A stretch of 8,101 nucleotides of DNA, taken from positions 1-8,101 of the forward strand of contig DIYS01000162.1 of NCBI GenBank assembly GCA_002429115.1, written 5' to 3'. Source of the stretch: Saccharicrinis sp. UBA6048 (GTDB taxonomy: Bacteria; Bacteroidota; Bacteroidia; Bacteroidales; Marinilabiliaceae). The notes under the pieces were generated by a model. The model did not search any database and was not told the origin of the DNA. It worked only from the letters and a program-made list of their open reading frames with translations. This document shows, piece after piece, positions 1 through 5,253 of the stretch; the stretch's first letter is position 1; each line of letters begins with the position of its first letter. The position numbers and the translations under genes were made by a program.

Positions 1-74
1 ATTGTGGAGACGGATACGTTGTTCTTAATTTATCCATACGTCTATTTAAACTACTAATCTTTTCAACTTGTAAA

Positions 75-488
75 CTATAGATCAGCCCATATTCTGGCCA
101 GTGAAAAGCCGGGTGCATCAATTTTTAAATCGAGAAAATAGCCAAAAGGTGTTTGAGCGACTTGATAATCCGCATTTTCTAACCTTACCAGTGCATCGTC
201 AAAAAGTTGTTTGGTAAATTCAACCGACGCCTTAGAATCAGATAAATGGGCAAATGAATGGAGGATGATTGAGTTGGTATTATTCTTTCGTGCAGCCCAC
301 TTGAGATGATTCACTAATTTCTTTTCCCGGCTACGAATGCCTTTACTTTCATCCGATTCCTCAATTTGAATACAGGCCAGCAGGCAGTTGTTAAATGATT
401 GTGCCCCTCCCGGGTCAGGTGCATTATTAAGGTTTTGTTGGGCTGGAGTATACGCAAACTCTTTGGTGTAAAATATCAGGACTTTCAT
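75..488 (-). CDS. Freestanding threonyl-tRNA synthetase editing domain (archaeal type)
   Basis: The 137-residue product matches the N-terminal editing domain of archaeal threonyl-tRNA synthetase (a D-aminoacyl-tRNA deacylase-like fold), which removes serine wrongly attached to tRNA-Thr. Visible signs are the N-terminal strand MKVLIFYT, the HSFAHLS motif at residues 77-83 (His81 sits where archaeal enzymes have a conserved His) and the PFGYFLDLKID segment at 114-124, whose Lys122 aligns with the archaeal catalytic Lys. The protein is about the length of the editing domain alone, with no synthetase catalytic or anticodon-binding domain, so it would act in trans in the cytosol. The archaeal conserved Glu near the C-terminal end seems to be Arg132 here (my alignment, from memory). 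It is divergent from the rhodanese gene with 132 bp between starts. The family call is firm; the exact substrate (Ser-tRNA-Thr or another mischarged tRNA) is inference. Confidence 0.85.
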   Translation of the reverse strand: MKVLIFYTKEFAYTPAQQNLNNAPDPGGAQSFNNCLLACIQIEESDESKGIRSREKKLVNHLKWAARKNNTNSIILHSFAHLSDSKASVEFTKQLFDDALVRLENADYQVAQTPFGYFLDLKIDAPGFSLARIWADL

Positions 489-514
489 TCAATAAGATTA
501 GATGTAAGTTTCAG

Positions 515-544
515 CTAAAATACAGAAAAATCAATGATCGCAAA
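515..544 (-). promoter_or_regulatory. Candidate promoter for the ThrRS-type editing-domain gene
   Basis: Read on the minus strand, TTTG (541-544) is followed after 18 bases by TATTTTAG (515-522), one base off the Bacteroidota TAnnTTTG -7 element. Transcription would begin near 508, about 20 bases before the ATG at 488. AT-rich sequence makes chance matches likely. Confidence 0.35.
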
Positions 545-553
545 GCTTGTGAC

Positions 554-583
554 TTGTGCTGCTACTTGATACTCATATATTTT
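554..583 (+). promoter_or_regulatory. Candidate promoter for the rhodanese gene
   Basis: TTG (554-556) followed after 19 bases by TATATTTT (576-583) is a one-mismatch version of the Bacteroidota TTTG / TAnnTTTG promoter. The start would lie near 590, leaving a leader of about 30 bases before the ATG at 621. It lies back to back with the candidate promoter of the divergent gene. Confidence 0.35.
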
Positions 584-620
584 CCTCCGATATTGATGTT
601 TTATTTCAAACTTAACGACT

Positions 621-1898
621 ATGCTAAAAACACTTTCAACCCAGCAGGTACAAGAAATAATGTACGATGAAAATGTTCGCTTGATTGATATACGTCCTGT
701 GGATGCCTATAATGGATGGCCCTTGCGAGGCGAAGCTAATAGCGGACATATTCCCGGGGCAAAGTCATTACCTTATAAGTGGATTAATTACATGGACTGG
801 ATTGAAGTTGTCAGACATAAGGGCATTGCTCCATTTCATACGGTGGTGGTGTATGGATATGAACTGAAACAGTTACAAGACGTCGCTCAACTTTTTATAA
901 AGGCTGGTTATGAGGAAGTATTTATTTATGAGGAATTTGTAAGCGAATGGACAACTGGTATGTTACCTCTTGATCGACTTAACAGGTATGATCGTTTGGT
1001 ATTTTCCGATTGGATTAATGCGGTGCTCAATGGAGAATTGCCTGAAGATCATCCTGGTGGCAATACCGTTATTGTGCATGCACATTATCGAAACAGGGAA
1101 GCGTACTTGAGTGGGCATATTCCAGGAGCTATCGATATGGATACCTTAGCACTGGAAGCCCCCGAAACCTGGAACAGAAGAAGTGCTACGGAGATAAATG
1201 AGGCCCTGATCAAACATGGTATTACTGCCGATACCACTGTGGTGCTGTATGGAAAGTACATGCATCCCGATAATGATGATGAATTTCCGGGCAGTGCAGC
1301 TGGTCATATAGGAGCCATCCGTTGTGCGGCAATCATGTTGTATGCCGGTGTAAAGGATGTTCGTGTGTTGAATGGAGGCTTTCAAAGTTGGAAAGATTCA
1401 GGATATGATATTGCCACGAATGATGTTCCTAAAGAGCCGGTATTTGATTTTGGCGCTGTAATTCCTGCTCAGCCTGAGTTGTTTGTTGATATGGACGAAG
1501 CGAAAAAAATGCTTAAAGCTGATGACGCGGATTTGGTGTGCGTGCGATCATGGTCGGAGTACATCGGAGAAGTCAGTGGCTATAATTATATTGAGAAGAA
1601 AGGTCGAATCCCGGGAGCTATCTTTGGCAATTGCGGAACCGATGCTTACCACATGGAGAATTATCGAAATGTTGATCATACCATTCGTGAAGCGCAGGAA
1701 GTAGAGGAAATATGGCGTGATGTACACATTACTCCTGACAAACATTTGGCCTTTTATTGTGGTACCGGATGGCGTGGTAGCGAAGCATTTTTTAATGCTT
1801 GGCTGATGGGCTGGCCGCGCGTATCAGTTTTTGATGGCGGTTGGTTTGAGTGGAGCAATGATCCGGCCAATCCGTATGAGGTTGGAGAACCAGCTTAA
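621..1898 (+). CDS. Three-domain rhodanese-type sulfurtransferase (YnjE-like)
   Basis: The 425-residue protein has three rhodanese modules in a row (about residues 4-112, 124-262 and 285-417). Each carries the domain's G-[HR]-I-P-G-A turn (42-47, 165-170, 328-333). Only the last keeps an active-site loop, CGTGWRGS at 380-387, with Cys380 as the presumed persulfide-carrying residue. The equivalent loops of domains 1 (near 78-80) and 2 (near 210-212) have Gly in place of Cys, so these modules are probably structural or docking. Length, domain count and the CGTGWR loop match E. coli YnjE, a sulfurtransferase linked to molybdopterin synthase. Unlike my recollection of YnjE, no signal peptide is visible, so it is probably cytosolic. 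The reaction would be sulfur transfer from thiosulfate, mercaptopyruvate or a protein persulfide to an acceptor; donor and acceptor cannot be read from the sequence. No molybdopterin gene is nearby. A hairpin terminator follows. Confidence 0.9.
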   Translation: MLKTLSTQQVQEIMYDENVRLIDIRPVDAYNGWPLRGEANSGHIPGAKSLPYKWINYMDWIEVVRHKGIAPFHTVVVYGYELKQLQDVAQLFIKAGYEEVFIYEEFVSEWTTGMLPLDRLNRYDRLVFSDWINAVLNGELPEDHPGGNTVIVHAHYRNREAYLSGHIPGAIDMDTLALEAPETWNRRSATEINEALIKHGITADTTVVLYGKYMHPDNDDEFPGSAAGHIGAIRCAAIMLYAGVKDVRVLNGGFQSWKDSGYDIATNDVPKEPVFDFGAVIPAQPELFVDMDEAKKMLKADDADLVCVRSWSEYIGEVSGYNYIEKKGRIPGAIFGNCGTDAYHMENYRNVDHTIREAQEVEEIWRDVHITPDKHLAFYCGTGWRGSEAFFNAWLMGWPRVSVFDGGWFEWSNDPANPYEVGEPA

Positions 1899-1937
1899 GG
1901 AGCTGAGTGGTTAAAAACAAGTCTGCCAAGATAAAGG

Positions 1938-1992
1938 CAAAGCTCGCATAAACTGTAATATTCTATCAGTTTCTTGCGAGCTTTGTGTTTTA
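1938..1992 (+). terminator. Rho-independent-like terminator after the rhodanese gene
   Basis: CAAAGCTCGCA (1938-1948) pairs perfectly with TGCGAGCTTTG (1975-1985). Inside it, AAACTG and CAGTTT add six more pairs across a small internal loop, around an 11-base AT-rich loop. The short T-rich tail TGTTTTA follows. It lies 40 bases after the stop codon at 1898. The stem is symmetrical, so it could also stop transcripts arriving from the right. Confidence 0.75.
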
Positions 1993-2044
1993 TATTAAAG
2001 TCCCATTGCTGCCGTATGAGTCATCTTGTATGGTTAAGGAAGAT

Positions 2045-2067
2045 CCCACGCGTGAGGACACGCGCGG
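2045..2067 (-). other. GC-rich hairpin downstream of the YitT-family gene
   Basis: On the minus strand CCGCGCGTG, a TCCT loop and CACGCGTGG can form a nine-pair stem with one G-U wobble. The plus-strand version has an A-C mismatch at that place, so the structure favours minus-strand RNA, that is, the yitT transcript ending 34 bases earlier. No T-run follows, so it is a poor intrinsic terminator. The surrounding stretch (about 2039-2095) is much richer in GC than its neighbourhood, which may mean a dispersed repeat or inserted element. Confidence 0.4.
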
Positions 2068-2100
2068 TAGCAGCTGGTGCTTTCTTGAAGCATAGCCCCT

Positions 2101-3009
2101 CTACTTTGTTTGCACTTCCAACTTTGGTTTTGGTTTCTTTCGGTTTAATGGTGGTTTGTATTCATCAAACCCATGACCATAAACAGCCATTACATTGGCC
2201 ACAGAGATAAAGGCATTCGGATCCGTTTCTTTAATAATCTCAAAAACCATGTGTGACTCCGATTTCTTCACGATGGTAATGATAAACTCACGATCATCCG
2301 TATAGTAATAGCCGCGTCCTTTCAGGAAACTTAAACCGCGGTTAATCGTGGCCGACAGCTTATCGGCAATTTCTTTAGGTCTTTCAGAGATGATAAGTAT
2401 TTGTACGGACTGGCGAGAACCGGTCAGCAGCATATCAGCAATATACGACATCAGGCCAATCACCACAAAACCAAATACCATTGTTTCCAACGATTTAAAA
2501 ACAAATAAGGATGAACTGATGATGATGATGTCCAGAAACATCATAATGCGACCCGGACTCACGTTACGATATTTATTAATAATCATTGCAACAATCTCGG
2601 TGCCTCCGGTGCTGCCTCCCTGAACAAATAAGATGCCAATACTGGCTCCGACCATACCACCTCCGATGATGGATGCCATAAACTTATCAGTAACGATAGG
2701 CTCTGTAATAAAGTAGGGGAATACTGTTATAAATAACGACAAGGTAAACAGTGAGTAGATGGTTTTAAACCCGAAACCCTTACCGAGTATCTTCATCGAT
2801 AAGAGGATGAGAATACCATTAATGACCAGGTTGGTAGGCCCAACAGGCAGATCAAAAACGAAATACAAAAGCGACGATACCCCCATAACGCCACCTCCGA
2901 CAATGTCTGAAGGGATAATAAATCCTGTCCATCCCACAGCACTAACCATTAAGCCCAGCGTAATAATAGCATAGCTTTTGGCTTCTTTCAAAATTGCAGT
3001 TTTTGTCAT
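2101..3009 (-). CDS. YitT-family membrane protein (DUF161 + DUF2179)
   Basis: The 302-residue integral membrane protein has hydrophobic segments at about residues 12-32, 38-52, 58-76, 84-103, 110-130, 153-171 and 177-196. The family's glycine-rich GGSTGGTEIV lies at 131-140. A soluble C-terminal DUF2179 domain spans about 199-282 (with GRGYYYT at 231-237), and a Lys/Pro-rich tail covers 286-302. This is the architecture of Bacillus YitT-type proteins, whose transported substrate, if any, is not firmly established. DUF2179 has a small regulatory-domain-like fold. I chose the ATG at 3009; an in-frame GTG directly before it at 3012 would add one residue. The GNAT gene upstream reads the same way but ends in a terminator, so yitT needs its own promoter in about 45 bp or is fed by read-through. 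I see no convincing promoter there. Confidence 0.9.
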   Translation of the reverse strand: MTKTAILKEAKSYAIITLGLMVSAVGWTGFIIPSDIVGGGVMGVSSLLYFVFDLPVGPTNLVINGILILLSMKILGKGFGFKTIYSLFTLSLFITVFPYFITEPIVTDKFMASIIGGGMVGASIGILFVQGGSTGGTEIVAMIINKYRNVSPGRIMMFLDIIIISSSLFVFKSLETMVFGFVVIGLMSYIADMLLTGSRQSVQILIISERPKEIADKLSATINRGLSFLKGRGYYYTDDREFIITIVKKSESHMVFEIIKETDPNAFISVANVMAVYGHGFDEYKPPLNRKKPKPKLEVQTK

Positions 3010-3048
3010 CACTAAAAAGCTGAAAATGTGTTTTTAATTTTTAGGACT

Positions 3049-3080
3049 AAAAAAAGGTGCCTGTAAAACAAGCACCTTTT
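3049..3080 (-). terminator. Rho-independent terminator of the YghO-like GNAT gene
   Basis: On the minus strand AAAAGGTGC (3080-3072), an 11-base loop and GCACCTTTT (3060-3052) form a nine-pair stem running directly into a T-run that continues to about 3049. It begins 23 bases after the stop codon of the GNAT gene (3104), in the orientation expected to end its transcript. Confidence 0.85.
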
Positions 3081-3103
3081 AACTATTTATTTTATTGTTG
3101 TTG

Positions 3104-4225
3104 CTAGAGTGCTTTTTTATAACAACGTTTTCTTTTATGCTGTATGTGGTCAAACGATTTCCACATTTGAATGGCAACGTGGTTATTTTCCAACATACCG
3201 GTTGTTTCAACATATTTAACGCCATCTTCTTTGGCTGTCTTCCAAAGATCATTCATTAATAAGGCTGCTACACCCATTCTTTGTAGTTCTGGTTTAACAC
3301 CTGTCAGCATTAAATCCATCTCTTTTGGCTTTTTCAAGGCTTTCATGATGTGCCACCAGCCAAATGGCAATAGCTTACCTTTCGCTTTCTGCATGGCTTC
3401 CGACAATGAAGGCAGTGCAATCAGGAATCCGGCCATTTCACTTTCTTTATCAAGAATGATTTTTACATAGCGAGGATTCAACATCGGGAAGAACTTATTC
3501 AGGTAAAAATGAACCAATTTCTCCGGTAACGGGAAGGTGCCAAACAGTTCAGAAAAGGCTTTGTTGAATAAAGCAAATACCTGTTCTTTATATGGTTCTA
3601 ATTCTTTGCTTGATTTAAAGTTAAGTGCTTGCAAACCATATCTCTTGGTTAGCATATCAGCTACCTTAAAGGCTTTTTCAGGTAAAGCATCCGGGAAGGT
3701 GATACGGAACTCTAACCAGTCAATCTCCTTTTCATAACCAAGTGCATCGAAATGGTTTTGGTAGTATTCCATATGGTAATCAGAAGCTACCGATGGTAAC
3801 CAATCATGACCCTCAATCAGACAGCCTTGGTGGTCGAGGTTTGAAAATCCAAGTGGGCCTTGTAATTCAACCATACCTTCTTCTTTCAACCATTTCTCAA
3901 CGGTTTCCATCAGAACTTTACTTACTTCTTTATCATCAATAAACTCCGGACGAGTAAATCGACCTACATTTTCGCCTTTCTTTTCAATCCACAGTGAGTT
4001 GATAATTCCACCGATACGACCTACACACTTGCCATCTTTGTAGGCCACCCAAAGTTTAACTTTGCAGAAGTCAAAAGCAGGATTCTTTTCAGGGATAAGT
4101 GCATTGCGCTCATCGCTTTTCATTGGCGGCACCCACTTATCTTTGTTTTTATAAAGTTGATAAGGTAAATTAACAAAATCATTAAGCGTATTTTTGTTAT
4201 TGACCTCTTTAATTACAATGCCCAT
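3104..4225 (-). CDS. YghO-like GNAT-fold protein of unknown substrate
   Basis: The 373-residue soluble protein ends in a GNAT-like acyl-CoA-binding region: VKPELQRMGVAALLM with the Q315-R-M-G318 turn, followed by ENNHVAIQMW at 346-355, the usual end of the fold. The N-terminal part (FVNLPYQLY, WVPPM, KLWVAYKDGKCVGRIGGIIN up to residue 76) resembles a first, divergent GNAT module. GPLGFSNLDHQGCLIEG (123-139) is a motif I associate with E. coli YghO and its many Bacteroidota homologues, which are often labelled simply N-acetyltransferase. An acyl transfer reaction is likely from the fold, but the acyl donor and acceptor are unknown. It is monocistronic by layout: a divergent promoter region upstream and a strong terminator downstream. 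The ATG at 4225 starts a sensible N-terminus. Confidence 0.8.
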   Translation of the reverse strand: MGIVIKEVNNKNTLNDFVNLPYQLYKNKDKWVPPMKSDERNALIPEKNPAFDFCKVKLWVAYKDGKCVGRIGGIINSLWIEKKGENVGRFTRPEFIDDKEVSKVLMETVEKWLKEEGMVELQGPLGFSNLDHQGCLIEGHDWLPSVASDYHMEYYQNHFDALGYEKEIDWLEFRITFPDALPEKAFKVADMLTKRYGLQALNFKSSKELEPYKEQVFALFNKAFSELFGTFPLPEKLVHFYLNKFFPMLNPRYVKIILDKESEMAGFLIALPSLSEAMQKAKGKLLPFGWWHIMKALKKPKEMDLMLTGVKPELQRMGVAALLMNDLWKTAKEDGVKYVETTGMLENNHVAIQMWKSFDHIQHKRKRCYKKAL

Positions 4226-4250
4226 CGTAAATCAAGTTTAATTTCGGGGG

Positions 4251-4258
4251 CGAAGTTA
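4251..4258 (-). promoter_or_regulatory. Candidate -7 element for the YghO-like gene
   Basis: Read on the minus strand, TAACTTCG differs by one base from TAnnTTTG. Transcription would start near 4244, about 19 bases before the ATG at 4225. A matching -33 TTTG is not evident, so this is weak. Confidence 0.35.
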
Positions 4259-4474
4259 ATATTTTAATTCCGGTTAATGCTGATAAAATTCTATATTACA
4301 ACTTAAATCATATCTGTTTTTTATCACTATTAAATTACAGCGGAAACTTGTATCTTCTAAATTACTTTATCTACGAATGCTATAAATATGATTGATTATA
4401 AACTAACGGAATAAATCAGTCATTCGTTTAAAAATGATTTGATTAAGTGGGCGTTGTTGTTGATTAACGGGTCA

Positions 4475-4502
4475 TTTGTTTCTCGTGGTATGTTTATTTT
4501 TG
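4475..4502 (+). promoter_or_regulatory. Candidate promoter for the STAS-like gene
   Basis: TATTTTTG (4495-4502) matches the TAnnTTTG element exactly, and TTTG (4475-4478) lies 16 bases upstream, slightly closer than usual. Transcription would begin near 4509, 17 bases before the ATG at 4526. This supports that ATG over in-frame ATGs at 4439 and 4490, which would lie upstream of the transcript. Confidence 0.45.
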
Positions 4503-4525
4503 GTGAAGACAAAATTGGACGAAAA

Positions 4526-4903
4526 ATGAAACAGCCAGAGATTATCAGCCATCAGGGCACACGAATCTTTTACATGGATTTTAGCGGAATGCGAAATGTT
4601 GATGAAATTGACGAACTGATCCGATTTAGTAAGGACTATATTCGCTACCAACCCGAAAAATCGGTTATTACATTATCAAATATTGAAGGCATGCATTTTA
4701 ATGCTGAGGTAAAGAATATGTTTTCAGAGTTTATTTCTGGTAATAAAATGTATGTGAGTCATGGTGCTGTTGTCGGAATTAACGGCTTACAACGCATTGT
4801 GTACAATGGAATAATGAAGCTGACTGGTCGCGACCTTCGTTCGTTTGAAAGCATTGAAAGTGCGAAGGACTGGCTTGTATCGGTGGCTATGACTAAAGTT
4901 TAA
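4526..4903 (+). CDS. Small STAS/SpoIIAA-like protein
   Basis: From the ATG at 4526 the product has 125 residues and no membrane segment or signal peptide. The pattern fits a STAS-like alpha/beta fold: strand TRIFYMDFSGM (12-22), helix DEIDELIRFSKDYIRY (26-41), strand SVITLSNIEGM (46-56), helix NAEVKNMFSEFISGN (59-73), strand YVSHGAVVGINGLQR (76-90) and a last helix with the family-like ending FESIESAKDWLVS (107-119). STAS-like proteins usually work as regulatory switches or binding partners rather than enzymes. No anti-sigma factor, kinase or transporter partner adjoins it. In-frame ATGs at 4490 and 4439 would add 12 or 29 residues, but that extension (with LLLINGSFVSRG) looks non-homologous, and a good promoter element lies inside it. 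Fold assignment is by pattern only. Confidence 0.7.
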   Translation: MKQPEIISHQGTRIFYMDFSGMRNVDEIDELIRFSKDYIRYQPEKSVITLSNIEGMHFNAEVKNMFSEFISGNKMYVSHGAVVGINGLQRIVYNGIMKLTGRDLRSFESIESAKDWLVSVAMTKV

Positions 4904-4944
4904 GATCGATTATAGTTGAATTGCTGGAGCGTTAAGGAGTTATA

Positions 4945-5011
4945 ATCTTAATTCTTACCACTAAGTCTCGAAGGACATTAAGATAAGAACATAGAAGTCT
5001 TTGTGTTTTCG
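4945..5011. repeat. Degenerate palindromic repeat
   Basis: ATCTTAAT (4945-4952) is the exact inverse of ATTAAGAT (4977-4984). A second, larger imperfect hairpin joins 4969-4984 (CGAAGGACATTAAGAT) to 4997-5011 (GTCTTTGTGTTTTCG), with 14 pairs counting wobbles, one bulge and one mismatch, and a loop of about 12 bases. The CCACTAAG-TCTC-GAAGGACA-TTAAGAT theme resembles worn copies of small palindromic intergenic repeats I associate with Bacteroidota genomes. Only one copy is present here, so the repeat nature is inference. Confidence 0.35.
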
Positions 5012-5220
5012 CTTTACATACTATGGACGTTTGTTATACTCGCATTCGCAAGTATTAAAATAGTTTATTTCACTAAGCACGTCAATTGATCAAAATAGTA
5101 GATCGTATCCGTCAAATGCCTCCAGTGTTAAGAATTCAACCCAATGTATTTTGAACATCAATTTTTTCATTTCACTGGCAGTTTCTGCGGCCTTAGCCTG
5201 TTTTTTTGTATAAAAAGTAA

Positions 5221-5228
5221 CATCTTTG
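5221..5228 (+). promoter_or_regulatory. Candidate -7 element for trkH
   Basis: CATCTTTG followed by CC is one base off TAnnTTTG and would give a transcription start near 5235, about 19 bases before the ATG at 5254. The nearest TTTG (5205-5208) is only 12 bases upstream, too close for a normal -33 element, so the match is incomplete. Confidence 0.35.
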
Positions 5229-5253
5229 CCGTACAATAATATTGGTTTGGGAA

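Larger units (their letters stand above)
4226..4525. other. Divergent intergenic region, 300 bp
   Basis: This very AT-rich stretch lies between the divergently read GNAT and STAS-like genes and should hold both promoters. A -7-like element for the GNAT gene (4251-4258) and a promoter-like pair for the STAS-like gene (4475-4502) are listed separately. I saw no RNA gene, no strong hairpin and no convincing short coding frame apart from the 29-codon upstream extension of the STAS-like frame (4439-4525). Confidence 0.5.
4904..5253. other. Gene-poor interval between the STAS-like gene and trkH
   Basis: These 350 bases contain no clear gene. Its left half carries the heptamer TTAAGAT (4900-4906, 4978-4984) and its complement ATCTTAA (4945-4951), and an imperfect palindromic repeat. 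Its right half has a minus-strand open frame (5090-5257) with protein-like composition but no good start codon, and a -7-like element (5221-5228) in front of trkH. Confidence 0.5.

Noticed and set aside
1..37. Possible start of a further minus-strand gene (ATG at 37, reading MDKLRTTYPSPQ off the left edge)
   Set aside because: Only 12 codons are inside the window and nothing in them identifies a family. The plus strand is also open here, so coding cannot be supported.
1146..1385. Minus-strand open frame of 79 codons inside the rhodanese gene
   Set aside because: It lies wholly antisense to a well-supported gene, and its translation resembles no known protein.
1974..2210. Plus-strand open frame of 78 codons
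   Set aside because: It begins inside the rhodanese terminator, crosses the GC-rich hairpin and overlaps the 3' end of yitT on the other strand. The translation is rich in Cys, His and Arg without pattern.
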